DNA from: Mycobacterium dioxanotrophicus
GTDB taxonomy: Bacteria > Actinomycetota > Actinomycetes > Mycobacteriales > Mycobacteriaceae
Reading direction: 5' to 3'
Length of the DNA stretch: 64,000 nucleotides
Assembly: GCF_002157835.1 (NCBI RefSeq)
Contig: NZ_CP020809.1
Span: 806,001 to 870,000, forward strand
This document shows positions 32,214-40,678 of the stretch, piece by piece. Positions within the stretch are counted from its first letter, which is position 1. Each line of letters opens with the position of its first letter. The notes under the pieces are model-generated. The model was not told where the DNA came from and made no database searches. It saw only the letters and a list, made by a program, of their open reading frames with translations. Both the position numbers and the translations under genes were made by a program.

Positions 32214-32338
32214 CTGGAGGGGAGTATTCCTTCGCCACAGTGTCGTCATCACATCGGCTGACATGAAGCCGATCGGTGCTGCGGGCCCGGCCGTAAGGCG
32301 GGTGGAAGAGACCTCCGGCGTTTTGTGACGGCCGGAGG
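32214..32338 (+). ncRNA. yybP-ykoY (Mn2+) riboswitch with Shine-Dalgarno-sequestering platform
   Basis: The leader of terC has the aptamer loop ggagta (32221-32226) after the P1 strand GGAGG (32216-32220), an internal hairpin (arms 32253-32259 and 32267-32273, loop gacatga), and the 3' loop aagagacc followed by the P1 partner CCTCC (32312-32316). The same CCTCC belongs to a perfect 8-bp hairpin, cctccggc (32312-32319) with gccggagg (32331-32338), whose right arm holds the Shine-Dalgarno. The two pairings exclude each other. I infer that metal binding frees the Shine-Dalgarno and turns TerC translation on. The aptamer family is assigned by eye. Confidence 0.75.
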
Positions 32339-32344
32339 ATTCCT

Positions 32345-33322
32345 ATGCATGTAACCCAGCTCGAGTGGATCATCACGTTGACCGTGACGATCGCTGTGCT
32401 CCTGTTCGACGTCGTGGTGATCGGCCGCAGGCCCCACGAGCCGACGACCCGCGAAACCGCGATCGCCTTGTCGGTTTACGTCGGTCTGGCCGTGGCTTTC
32501 GGGGTGTTCGTGTGGTTTTTCCACGGCAGCCAGTTCGGGTTGGAGTTCTTCGCCGGGTGGCTCACCGAATACAGCCTGTCGGTGGACAACCTGTTCATCT
32601 TCCTGATCATCATGGCGAGCTTCAAAGTGCCGAGGATCTACCAGCAGCAGGCCCTGCTGGTCGGCATCATCTTGGCGTTGATCTTCCGCGGCATCTTCAT
32701 CGCGCTCGGTGCGGTGGCCATCGAGCAGTTCTCCTGGGTCTTCTACATCTTCGGGGCGTTCCTGCTGTACACCGCGATCAATCTGGTGCGCGACACCGAA
32801 CACGACGACGACGCCGACAACTTCGTGGTGCGGTTCGCGCGGCGGCACCTGCGGACGACGGATCGCTGGGACGGTCTGCGGCTGTGGGTCAAAGACGACA
32901 GCGCGAACGCGGCGAGGCTGATGACGCCGATGTTCCTGGTGATCGTCGCGCTGGGCACCACCGACCTGCTGTTCGCGCTGGATTCGATTCCGGCGATCTA
33001 CGGCCTCACCCAACAGCCCTACCTGGTGTTCACCGCCAACGTGTTCGCGCTGATGGGCTTGCGCCAGCTGTACTTCCTGCTCGGCGATCTGCTCAAGCGG
33101 CTGGTGTACTTGTCCCAGGGCTTGGCCGTCATCCTGTTCTTCATCGGCGTCAAGCTTGTGCTGCACGCATTGCACGAGAACGAGCTGCCGTTCATCAACG
33201 GCGGTGAGCCCGTGCCGGTCCCGGACATTCCCACACTGGTCAGTCTCGGCGTGATCATCGCCACGCTGGCGATCACCACGGTGGCGAGCCTCTACAAGAC
33301 CCGGGTGCGTGACGCCCGGTAG
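32345..33322 (+). CDS. TerC/Alx family membrane protein (Mn2+ exporter type)
   Basis: A 325-residue protein with about nine hydrophobic helices. The family marks are TEYSLSVDNLFIFLIIM, with the conserved Asp-Asn pair, and TTDLLFALDSIPAIYGLTQQ. TerC/Alx proteins handle Mn2+ or other metal ions. ATG 32345 has GGAGG 6 bp upstream, inside the riboswitch hairpin. A Mn2+ riboswitch in the leader supports a metal efflux role. It is divergent from the NRPS gene. Confidence 0.92.
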   Translation: MHVTQLEWIITLTVTIAVLLFDVVVIGRRPHEPTTRETAIALSVYVGLAVAFGVFVWFFHGSQFGLEFFAGWLTEYSLSVDNLFIFLIIMASFKVPRIYQQQALLVGIILALIFRGIFIALGAVAIEQFSWVFYIFGAFLLYTAINLVRDTEHDDDADNFVVRFARRHLRTTDRWDGLRLWVKDDSANAARLMTPMFLVIVALGTTDLLFALDSIPAIYGLTQQPYLVFTANVFALMGLRQLYFLLGDLLKRLVYLSQGLAVILFFIGVKLVLHALHENELPFINGGEPVPVPDIPTLVSLGVIIATLAITTVASLYKTRVRDAR

Positions 33323-33397
33323 TGTCGAGGAGTTGTCACTAAAGCAAATGGTCAGCGCGACCTGGGTGACCTCATTACATTAAGGATGTGATGGCCC

Positions 33398-34582
33398 ATG
33401 CGCGCACCATCGGTGCCTGCAGGTAGTGAGCAGCGGTTGTCGCTGCTGCTCGTCGAGGACGACCGAGCCGATGCGCTGCTGGTCGAGGAGTTGATCGCCG
33501 ACGCCGACGATGACATCGAGTTTCGTTGGGCGCAGTCGCTTTCCGACGCCGAAGAGGCACTGTCCGCTACCCGGCCGCACTGTGTGCTGCTCGATCTGAA
33601 CCTGCCCGACGCCATCGGGATCGACGCCTTGCACCGGTTGGGCAAGCTGGACAGCACCATTCCGATCGTGGTGCTTACGGGTCTGCACGACGAGCATTTC
33701 GGTGTTTCGGCGGTTGCGTCGGGTGCACAGGATTACCTGGTCAAGGGTCGGGTGGAGCCCGAGGTGCTGGTGCGCGCGGTGCGCTACGCCATCGAGCGCA
33801 AACGTGCCGAACTCACCGCGGTGGCCCTGCACGCCAGCCACCTGCGCGCACAGGAGAACGCGCGGCTCGAGCGCGGGCTGCTCCCTTCTCCGCTGCTCCT
33901 CGGTGACCCGGGCGTCGAAATCATCACGCAATCCTTGCCCAGCCGCCAAGACGCCCTGATCGGCGGCGATTTCTACGATGTGGTCCAGACCTCCGATCGG
34001 ACCGTCCACGTGATGATCGGGGATGTCGCCGGCCACGGCCCGGATGCCGCAGCATTGGGAGTGGCCCTGCGTATCGGCTGGCGCGCACTGACATTCGCAG
34101 GGCTGCGGGGTAACGAGCGGATGCGCCAGCTGGACCGGATACTGACCACCGAACGTCCCGGGACCGGAGTGTTCGCAACGCTGCTGAGCTTGGCGATCGA
34201 TCCTGACAGCGGCCGTTACGCGGCCGTGCGCGCAGGGCATCCGGGGATGCTCGGCCATGGCAGAAACTCCGTCGAATGGATCGAGCCCCCGGCCGGCCCC
34301 GCGCTCGGCCTCGGCGCCGAGGAGTGGCCGGTCAACGAACTGCAGCTGCCGGAAGGGCAGGGCCTGCTGTTGCTCACCGACGGGTTGTTCGAGGGCCATG
34401 TGGGCAGCGGTGACGAACGGCTCGGCGAAGCCGGTCTGCTCAAGGTGGCGCGCACCTTGGCCGAGTTGCCCGGGCGGGAGTTCGTCGATGCACTGATCAG
34501 CCAGGCCGAGACCTACGCCCAACCACACGGAGGCCTCACCGACGACATCGCCGTGATCCGGGTGGAGCGGTCTCCACGATGA
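33398..34582 (+). CDS. Receiver domain-PP2C (RsbU/SpoIIE-type) phosphatase
   Basis: A 394-residue protein. An N-terminal REC domain (about residues 15-130) has acidic residues LLVEDDRAD, phosphoacceptor Asp in CVLLDLNLPD, and the Lys in YLVKG. A short coiled coil leads to a SpoIIE PP2C domain (about 165-390) with IGGDFYDV, IGDVAGHGPDAA and GLTDDIAVIRV, whose Asp residues bind metal. Such proteins dephosphorylate a STAS anti-anti-sigma factor when their receiver is phosphorylated. It overlaps the next gene by 4 bp, and the STAS target is probably the protein at 37016-37408. Confidence 0.92.
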   Translation: MRAPSVPAGSEQRLSLLLVEDDRADALLVEELIADADDDIEFRWAQSLSDAEEALSATRPHCVLLDLNLPDAIGIDALHRLGKLDSTIPIVVLTGLHDEHFGVSAVASGAQDYLVKGRVEPEVLVRAVRYAIERKRAELTAVALHASHLRAQENARLERGLLPSPLLLGDPGVEIITQSLPSRQDALIGGDFYDVVQTSDRTVHVMIGDVAGHGPDAAALGVALRIGWRALTFAGLRGNERMRQLDRILTTERPGTGVFATLLSLAIDPDSGRYAAVRAGHPGMLGHGRNSVEWIEPPAGPALGLGAEEWPVNELQLPEGQGLLLLTDGLFEGHVGSGDERLGEAGLLKVARTLAELPGREFVDALISQAETYAQPHGGLTDDIAVIRVERSPR

Positions 34583-36105
34583 AGCTCACCGTCCAGGGCT
34601 GGCTCAACGTGGTCTTGGCGACCATGGGCGGCATCGTGCTCGCGGGCGCGGTGGCCGGAGTCCTCATGATCCGGTGGACCGACCAGGTCTCCGATGATCT
34701 GATCAACCATCTTCAACCCGCCCGGGTGGCTGCCTACCGGCTGCAGGCGGCGCTACGCGATCAGGAAACGGCCGTCCGCGGGTACGCCATCGCGGCAGAC
34801 CGCCAGTTCCTGCAGCCCTATGACGACGGACAGAGCGTCGCTACCGCGGCCGCCGCGGACATCCGGTCGCTGGTGGGCGACCGCAAGGAGCAACTGGCCG
34901 ATCTCGATGCGATTCAGCGGGCGGCGGACAGGTGGCGCAGCACCTACGCCGCTCCGCTCATCGTCAGTGTCACACCGGGCCGGCCCACCGTCGTCGACGA
35001 GCGGACCGCCGAGCGCGGAAAGATCGAATTCGACAGTATGCGGGCCCTTTTCGATGCCCAGAATTCGCACCTCGAGCAGGTCAGGAACACGGCGCGCGAT
35101 GAGCTGAACCGCAGCCGGGCTTGGCGTGACGGGATGCTGATTGCCGTGATCGCCGCATTCGTCGTCACCGCGCTGCTGCTCGCGGTCTGGGTACGTGGCG
35201 CGGTGATACGCCCGTTGGACGCACTCGCGGCAGCGTGCCGCAGAATCACCCAGGGCAACTTCGGTGACCGCATCACCCCGAAGGGCCCCAAGGACATTCG
35301 GGCCATCTCCGTCGACGTCGAGGACATGCGGCAACGCATCGTGGATGAGCTCGAAGCCTCGCGGTCCGCGCAGGCGTCGCTGGATGAGCAGGCCGACGAG
35401 CTGCGCCGGTCGAACGCCGAGCTCGAGCAGTTCGCCTATGTGGCTTCGCATGACTTGCAGGAGCCGCTGAGAAAGGTTGCCTCGTTCTGCCAGTTGCTGG
35501 AGAAGCGGTACGGCGACAAGCTTGATGAGCGCGGAATCGAGTACGTCGGTTTCGCGGTCGACGGCGCCAAACGCATGCAGGTACTCATCAACGACCTGTT
35601 GACGTTCTCCCGGGTGGGACGGCTGGGCGCCACGCGCGCAGAAGTGGATCTCGGAGCGGCGCTGGCGTCCGCGTTGAGCAATCTGTCGGCCGCTGTGGAG
35701 GATTCGGGAGCGGAGATCGTGCTTCCGTCGGAACCGTTGCCGCACGTCGACGGTGACCCGACACTGCTGACGATGGTGTGGCAGAACCTGATCGGAAACG
35801 CGGTGAAGTTCCGACGGGACGGCTTCGTGCCCCACGTCGCGATCGAATGTCGGCCCGACGAGGATGCCTGGCTGTTCACCGTGTCGGACAACGGCATCGG
35901 TATCGGTGCAGAATTCGCCGAGAAGGTCTTTGTCATCTTCCAGCGCTTGCATGGGCGGGATGCTTACGGCGGAACGGGTATCGGGCTTGCGCTGTGCAAG
36001 AAGATCGTCGAACACCACGGTGGCAACATCTGGATAGACACGACGTACTCGGGCGGGACCCGGATCAATTTCACTCTGCCCCGAATGGAAGGAAACTCTG
36101 AATGA
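34579..36105 (+). CDS. Sensor histidine kinase (CHASE3-HAMP-HisKA-HATPase)
   Basis: A 508-residue membrane kinase. TM1 spans about residues 9-31; a periplasmic CHASE3-like domain follows (LRDQETAVRGYAIAADRQFL); TM2 is near 190-212. HAMP follows (PLDALAAACRRITQGNFGDR). The phosphoacceptor is His291 in YVASHDLQEPLRKV. The ATPase N, G1 and G2 boxes are visible (MVWQNLIGNAVKFR, VSDNGIGIG, YGGTGIGLALCK). It resembles phytochrome-like kinases that pair with Rcp1-type regulators, which fits the gene that follows with a 4-bp overlap. The ligand is unknown. Confidence 0.92.
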   Translation: MKLTVQGWLNVVLATMGGIVLAGAVAGVLMIRWTDQVSDDLINHLQPARVAAYRLQAALRDQETAVRGYAIAADRQFLQPYDDGQSVATAAAADIRSLVGDRKEQLADLDAIQRAADRWRSTYAAPLIVSVTPGRPTVVDERTAERGKIEFDSMRALFDAQNSHLEQVRNTARDELNRSRAWRDGMLIAVIAAFVVTALLLAVWVRGAVIRPLDALAAACRRITQGNFGDRITPKGPKDIRAISVDVEDMRQRIVDELEASRSAQASLDEQADELRRSNAELEQFAYVASHDLQEPLRKVASFCQLLEKRYGDKLDERGIEYVGFAVDGAKRMQVLINDLLTFSRVGRLGATRAEVDLGAALASALSNLSAAVEDSGAEIVLPSEPLPHVDGDPTLLTMVWQNLIGNAVKFRRDGFVPHVAIECRPDEDAWLFTVSDNGIGIGAEFAEKVFVIFQRLHGRDAYGGTGIGLALCKKIVEHHGGNIWIDTTYSGGTRINFTLPRMEGNSE

Positions 36106-36548
36106 CATCAGGCTCCGAAGGCCGCGCGATCGACATCCTGCTGGTCGAGGACGATCCCGGTGACGAACTCATCACCCGGGAAGCGTTCGAGCACAACAAG
36201 ATCGAGAACAATCTCTACGTCGCCCGCGACGGCGAGGAAGGGCTGGACTTTCTGTACCGCCGGGGTGCGTTCGAGCACGCGCCGACCCCCGACCTCATCC
36301 TGCTCGACCTCAATCTGCCCAAGTACGACGGCCGCCAGCTCCTGGAGAAGGTCAAGTCTGACGCGGACCTCTGCCACATTCCCGTCGTCGTGCTCACCAC
36401 CTCGTCGGCCGAAGAAGACATTCTCCGCAGCTACAAGCTGCACGCCAACGCCTACGTCACCAAACCGGTTGACCTGGACCAGTTCATGAATGCGGTGCGA
36501 CAGATCGACGAGTTCTTTGTGCAGGTCGTGCGGTTGCCTCAGTCCTGA
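36102..36548 (+). CDS. Single-domain response regulator (Rcp1-like)
   Basis: A 148-residue REC-only protein: ILLVEDDPGDELITREAF, phosphoacceptor Asp in LILLDLNLP, Thr in VVVLTTSSAEED, Lys in AYVTKPVDLDQF. The extended loop before the phosphoacceptor (AFEHAPTPD) is typical of Rcp1-type regulators. There is no output domain, so it probably acts as a phosphate carrier or sink between the kinase at 34579 and the receiver phosphatase at 33398 (inference). It converges on the RsbW-like gene with a 4-bp gap. Confidence 0.92.
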   Translation: MTSGSEGRAIDILLVEDDPGDELITREAFEHNKIENNLYVARDGEEGLDFLYRRGAFEHAPTPDLILLDLNLPKYDGRQLLEKVKSDADLCHIPVVVLTTSSAEEDILRSYKLHANAYVTKPVDLDQFMNAVRQIDEFFVQVVRLPQS

Positions 36549-36552
36549 CCGG

Positions 36553-36984
36553 TCACAGGGAGCCGGAGATGTGGTCCCACTGCAACCGCACCTCCGTGCC
36601 GACCGGTGACGAATCGATGATCGCGTGGTCGCTGAGTGCCCGCATGAGAGGTATGCCGCGGCCACGCGCGGGATCGTTCGTCGGCGGTCGGGCGGACCGC
36701 CAGATGCCTTGGTCGGCAACGGTGACGGTGAGCACCGCCGCGGTCGGATCGTAGTCGGCACGCAGATGCATGACGCCGGGCCGTGAGGAGCTCAGATAAG
36801 CGAATTCCGCCGCATTGGCCAATGCCTCGTTCACCGCCAACAGCACGTCACTGGCCTTGACCGAGTCGAGCATCAGATGGCTGTGCAACCAGTCCGAGAA
36901 CTCATGCCGAACCCGGGCCGCCGATTCTGGTACGGCAGTGACACCGACCTTCGCGAAGCACGCTGGCTGTTGTTGGTCCGACAT
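36553..36984 (-). CDS. RsbW-like anti-sigma factor / serine kinase (HATPase_c)
   Basis: A 143-residue ATP-binding protein: VLLAVNEALANAAEFAY (N box), VTVADQGIW (G1 box) and RGRGIPLMRAL (G2 box). It lacks a HisKA domain, as expected for GHKL anti-sigma serine kinases that phosphorylate STAS proteins and hold sigma factors. The STAS gene lies just upstream on the same strand (31-bp gap). The sigma factor it binds is not in the window; SigF is the usual mycobacterial client (family knowledge). Confidence 0.88.
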   Translation of the reverse strand: MSDQQQPACFAKVGVTAVPESAARVRHEFSDWLHSHLMLDSVKASDVLLAVNEALANAAEFAYLSSSRPGVMHLRADYDPTAAVLTVTVADQGIWRSARPPTNDPARGRGIPLMRALSDHAIIDSSPVGTEVRLQWDHISGSL

Positions 36985-37015
36985 GGCGTTGTTTGGCTAC
37001 CCGGTTGAGTCCCGT

Positions 37016-37408
37016 TTAATTCCTCACCGCAGCCAGTGCGTCGTCGAGAGTCGCGAACAACTCCACGACGTCGTCGATGCCGACGAGTTTGAGAGGCCGG
37101 CTGGTGGCCGGACCGTCCGCCACCACTGCGAACCGCACCGCGGGCTGCATCGCGTTGTGTGAGGCGACGAGCACGCCCATGCCTGCGGACGCGAGGAAAT
37201 CAACTCCAGTCAGATCGACCACCACTGCCGTCGGTGAACTCTTCGTGGCGGAACGAATGGCCTCCTCGAGTCGAGGCGCAGTCAGCATGTCCACCGTTCC
37301 CGAGACCGCCACCACGCTGATCTCACCGTCGCGGTGTTCTTCGACTGCGCAGCTGACCGCCGCTGCGGCACTGCTCGGGCCCTCGGTGGGGATTGGCTGG
37401 CTGGTCAT
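37016..37408 (-). CDS. STAS domain anti-anti-sigma factor
   Basis: A 130-residue STAS protein. VSGTVDMLTAPRLEEAI and VVVDLTGVDFLASAGMGVLV are family signatures; the phosphorylatable Ser lies in the DFLASAGMG loop. When unphosphorylated it should bind the RsbW-like protein encoded next and free its sigma factor. It is transcribed leftward with the RsbW-like gene. GGAGG lies 6 bp before ATG 37408. Confidence 0.9.
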   Translation of the reverse strand: MTSQPIPTEGPSSAAAAVSCAVEEHRDGEISVVAVSGTVDMLTAPRLEEAIRSATKSSPTAVVVDLTGVDFLASAGMGVLVASHNAMQPAVRFAVVADGPATSRPLKLVGIDDVVELFATLDDALAAVRN

Positions 37409-37588
37409 AGGGTCACCTCCGACGTGTTCGTGCGCCTATGGCGACAGTACAAGGACAAGCGGCATCGCCGCCGCCGCGCCCTGCATACCCAGAACGGCAC
37501 CCACTCACACCTGGCGTTGGTCATTTCCTTGTATTCGCCTTGAGTACAACCCTTCGGCGGCGCGTCCGGCGTCCGTAACGTCGAGCCT

Positions 37589-37984
37589 GTGCGGATCTTC
37601 GTGGCGGATGCGGATGCGGATGACTGGACCGAGTTGACCGACGGCGGCGCGCCGGTGGTGCGGATCACCGCGCCTGACCTGGCGCGGGCCCGGCGGATCC
37701 GGGCCGGTGTCGACGGGGACGTGGCGGTGATCCTCGACGTCACGGTCGCGGTCGGCGCTGATTTCCGGTCAGCCCGCCGCGCGCTGCAGGTGGCGACGGA
37801 CGACGCCAACGTGCGTTACGTCGGTACGGTGCTCGGGCTGGCGGGTCTGGTCGCCGACATCGAGGCGGCCGGTGTGGCCGACGGGGTGACGCTCGTCGCG
37901 GCCGCGCCGGGCCAGGATCTGCGGGCCGTCGGCGTCGACGTGCAGCGCCTGCTGACCTCGCGTTCTCAGGCCAGAGCTTCGTAG
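37589..37984 (+). CDS. Hypothetical protein
   Basis: I do not recognise this 131-residue protein with certainty. From GTG 37589 it reads MRIFVADADADDWTELTDGG, and later RYVGTVLGLAGLVADIEAAG followed by VADGVTLVAAAP. The second part resembles the C-terminal tail of some luciferase-like monooxygenases, so it could be a small relative or fragment, but no catalytic region is present. It converges on the TetR gene at 38014 and has its own upstream region of about 180 bp. Confidence 0.6.
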   Translation: MRIFVADADADDWTELTDGGAPVVRITAPDLARARRIRAGVDGDVAVILDVTVAVGADFRSARRALQVATDDANVRYVGTVLGLAGLVADIEAAGVADGVTLVAAAPGQDLRAVGVDVQRLLTSRSQARAS

Positions 37985-38013
37985 CACCGCGTCAGGTAGC
38001 GGGCGGTATCGCC

Positions 38014-38673
38014 TCAGCGCCGGCCGAGGATTCCGGTCAGCATCGCGGAAAGTATTCGCGCGACCCGTGATTCGACGTCGACAACTGCATGCGCGAGGCC
38101 GGGTTCGCTGCGGTAGAGCGCGGCGATCTCGGGGCCGGGCGTGGCCATCTGCCAGAACGCGCCTGACAGCGACGTCGCGGCGGCCACCAGGTCGACGCCG
38201 TCCTCCTCGGTGAGGGTTGGCAGCAACCTGTGCGTGGCGGTGACGATCGCGTCGACCTCCGTGAGCGTCGCGAGCTTGAATGTGCGCACCGCCTCGACGG
38301 ATACGTTGCGCTCGAGGTTCATCGGCGCCTGGGCGAGCAGATCGCAGAACATCCCACGCTCGGCGAGGGTTGCGGCGAAGGTGGTACCGACCGCGGCGGG
38401 CGACATCTCTTCGGCGGCGTCCAGCCGTGCGCGCAGCGCGGCCGACCATTCCCGCCAGCCGTCGGCGGTCAGCCGCAGGAAGATCTCCTCGCGCGTCTCG
38501 AAGTACCGCAGCATTGCGGACTTGTGCATGCCGACGGCCATGGCGATGTCGGTGAGGGTGATCTGCCGAATGCCCTGTTCGGCGCCCAACCGACGTGCGG
38601 ACTCGAGAATCGCCGCTTCGCGGGCCTGTTTGGCCGCCGAACTGCGGGCGCGCTGGAAGTCGGGGCTCGACAC
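38014..38673 (-). CDS. TetR family transcriptional regulator
   Basis: A 219-residue protein. The N-terminal HTH reads ITLTDIAMAVGMHKSAMLRY followed by FETREEIFL. GTG 38673 is 16 bp from a perfect 31-bp inverted repeat (38690-38720) shared with the divergent SDR gene. It is likely the repressor of both genes. The C-terminal domain is generic, so the ligand is unknown. Confidence 0.92.
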   Translation of the reverse strand: MSSPDFQRARSSAAKQAREAAILESARRLGAEQGIRQITLTDIAMAVGMHKSAMLRYFETREEIFLRLTADGWREWSAALRARLDAAEEMSPAAVGTTFAATLAERGMFCDLLAQAPMNLERNVSVEAVRTFKLATLTEVDAIVTATHRLLPTLTEEDGVDLVAAATSLSGAFWQMATPGPEIAALYRSEPGLAHAVVDVESRVARILSAMLTGILGRR

Positions 38674-38689
38674 GGGACGAGTCTAGCGC

Positions 38690-38720
38690 AACATCGTTGC
38701 GTTATTAACGCAACGATGTT
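38690..38720. promoter_or_regulatory. Perfect inverted repeat, TetR operator
   Basis: Arms aacatcgttgcgtt (38690-38703) and aacgcaacgatgtt (38707-38720) are perfect 14-bp inverted repeats around att. The site lies between divergent tetR and SDR starts, 11 bp before the SDR ATG, so a bound dimer or dimer pair would block both promoters. Confidence 0.85.
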
Positions 38721-38731
38721 TTACTAACTTC

Positions 38732-39610
38732 ATGAGCAAAGTTTGGTTCGTCACCGGTTCGTCCCGCGGCTTGGGCCGTGCCCTGGTTCGTGCGGCCCTG
38801 GAGGCGGGTGATCGTGTGGCAGCCACCGCACGCCGGCCCGAGCAGCTCGCCGACCTCGCCGACGAGTTCGGCGAGCGGATCTATTCGCTCGCGCTCGACG
38901 TCACCGACCCCGCCGCCGCCGCTGCGGCGCTGGCCGCGTCCCGCGAGCGGTTCGGCCGCCTCGACGTGATCGTCAACAACGCCGGATACGCCAACGTGTC
39001 GCCCATCGAGACCACCGACGACGCCGATTTCCGCGAGCAGTTCGAGACCAACTTCTGGGGCGTCTACAACGTGTCCAAGGCGGCCATCCCGATCCTGCGC
39101 GAGCAGCGGGGCGGCCTGGTCATCCAGTTCTCCTCGATGGGCGGTCGGGTCGGCGGCTCACCCGGGCTCGCGTCGTATCAGGCCGCCAAGTTCGCGATCG
39201 ACGGATTCTCCCGGGTGCTGCAGGTCGAGACGGCTCCGTTCGGCGTGCGGGCGCTGGTCGTCGAGCCCAGCGGATTCCGCACCGACTGGGCCGGGGCGTC
39301 GATGACCGTCCACGAGGCGCCCGACGCGTATGCCGAGACTGTCGGGGCCATGCGCGCCGCCGCGAGCCAGAGCGGAGCCATCATGGCGGGCGATCCGCAG
39401 CGCGCTGCCGAGATTCTGGTGAAAATGACTCGGCGCCAAGATATTCCGTATCATCTTCCGCTCGGAGTCAACGCCGCGGAAGGTTCGATCGCCCTCGATC
39501 AGCGACTGCTCAGCGATGACCGCAAGTGGCGTGAGGTCAGCCGGTCCGCCGACTTCAGCGAGCCTTATCCGGTGCCATTCCCGGCTGAAACCATGTCGCA
39601 AACTGTGTGA
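38732..39610 (+). CDS. Short-chain dehydrogenase/reductase
   Basis: A 292-residue classical SDR. Cofactor motif TGSSRGLGR, NNAG motif (VNNAGYA), Ser in FSSMGGRVG and active pair YQAAK. The Arg after the Gly-rich loop (ATARRPEQL) suggests NADP(H). The substrate is unknown. It is divergent from its probable repressor; the 14-bp-arm operator sits just upstream of ATG 38732. Confidence 0.92.
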   Translation: MSKVWFVTGSSRGLGRALVRAALEAGDRVAATARRPEQLADLADEFGERIYSLALDVTDPAAAAAALAASRERFGRLDVIVNNAGYANVSPIETTDDADFREQFETNFWGVYNVSKAAIPILREQRGGLVIQFSSMGGRVGGSPGLASYQAAKFAIDGFSRVLQVETAPFGVRALVVEPSGFRTDWAGASMTVHEAPDAYAETVGAMRAAASQSGAIMAGDPQRAAEILVKMTRRQDIPYHLPLGVNAAEGSIALDQRLLSDDRKWREVSRSADFSEPYPVPFPAETMSQTV

Positions 39611-39664
39611 TTCATGGCCGAAAGGACACGGCTCGATCACCGGTCTTCTCCGCACACTTGCTTC

Positions 39665-40315
39665 ATGACCAATACATCGATCGAATCCGTTGCCGACATC
39701 GTCATTCCCGACACCCAGCTGGTGCGGGATGTCACCGAGTACATCCGCGACGCGGAGAGTGATCTGCTGTTCGATCACTCGCGCCGAGTATTCCTGTTCG
39801 GTGCACTGCAAGGCCGTCGCCGCGGGCTGCAGCCCGACCTGGAACTGCTCTACGTCGGCGCCATGTTCCACGACATCGGGCTGACCGAGCGCTACCGCGA
39901 CTCTCAGCTGCGGTTCGAGGTCGACGGCGCCAACGCGGCGCGGGAGTTCCTGTTGGCGCGTGGTGTCGACGAGGCCGACGCGCGAAAGGTGTGGCTGGGC
40001 ATCGCATTACACACGACGCCGAGTGTGCCCGAGTTCCTCGAGCCGGAAATCGCCTTGGTCACAGCGGGTGTCGAGACCGACGTGCTGGGGATCGGCCGTG
40101 ACGACCTGTCGGCGGAGGCGCTGGCCGCAGTCACCGCAGCCCACCCGCGGCCCGACTTCAAACGCCAGATCCTGCAGGCCTTCACCGACGGCAACAAGCA
40201 TCGTCCGCGCAGCACATTCGGCAACGTCAACGCCGACGTGCTCGAGCACTACGACCCTTCGTTCGTCCGCGACGACTTCGTCCAGATCATCCTCGACAAC
40301 GGCTGGCCGGAGTAG
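39665..40315 (+). CDS. HD domain protein
   Basis: A 216-residue protein from ATG 39665. The metal-dependent phosphohydrolase HD motif is visible: DHSRRVFLFG, then LLYVGAMFHDIGLTERY with the HD pair, later ALHTTPSV. It resembles the HD group that includes cyanamide hydratase-like proteins. The substrate is unknown. It is downstream of the SDR gene with a 54-bp gap and may be co-transcribed. It is the last ordinary gene before the duplicated cluster. Confidence 0.85.
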   Translation: MTNTSIESVADIVIPDTQLVRDVTEYIRDAESDLLFDHSRRVFLFGALQGRRRGLQPDLELLYVGAMFHDIGLTERYRDSQLRFEVDGANAAREFLLARGVDEADARKVWLGIALHTTPSVPEFLEPEIALVTAGVETDVLGIGRDDLSAEALAAVTAAHPRPDFKRQILQAFTDGNKHRPRSTFGNVNADVLEHYDPSFVRDDFVQIILDNGWPE

Positions 40316-40341
40316 CAGATCAGCTCGCGTTGGCACCGGCG

Positions 40342-40395
40342 CTATTCCCGCCACACCCGTTCGCACGGCAGTCGCCAAGCGTTCGGCGCGCCATC
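40342..40395 (-). pseudogene. Remnant of the 3' end of zwf (duplicate)
   Basis: Read on the minus strand this short stretch gives APNAWRLPCERVWRE and a stop, nearly identical to the end of the intact zwf at 41901 (APNAWRLPFERMWRE). The bases just beyond the stop are also similar in both places. The rest of zwf is absent here: immediately to the right the sequence aligns with the region upstream of the ABM gene. It marks a deleted duplicate. Confidence 0.75.
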
Positions 40396-40573
40396 GGTCA
40401 AGCAATGATCGGGAGACTTTCTCGAAGTGGAATACGTTGCAGGAGTTGATATCACAGTGCTGAAACGGAAACCCACGAGGCCTCCGGTGCGCCGGTGCGC
40501 GTTCGTGATCGGCGGTGTACGCAGGTGCCCGGGGGCCGTTTCATGACATTTCAGTGGCAAGACCGTAGGAAGT

Positions 40574-40590
40574 TCCGTGGTGACCACGGA
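40574..40590. promoter_or_regulatory. Palindromic operator upstream of ABM copy A
   Basis: Arms tccgtggt and accacgga around a central g form a perfect inverted repeat, 88 bp before the ABM start. The identical site occurs upstream of copy B (44461-44477). The core tGGTgACCa resembles GntR-type operators, but no GntR gene is in the window. Confidence 0.6.
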
Positions 40591-40678
40591 TGTGCTCGTG
40601 CCGGCGTTGTCAATATGGTCTTCATCACGCCATCTCCAGCTGGTGGGAGTGGCTGTCGCAGGAGAAGGAGATTGATCT

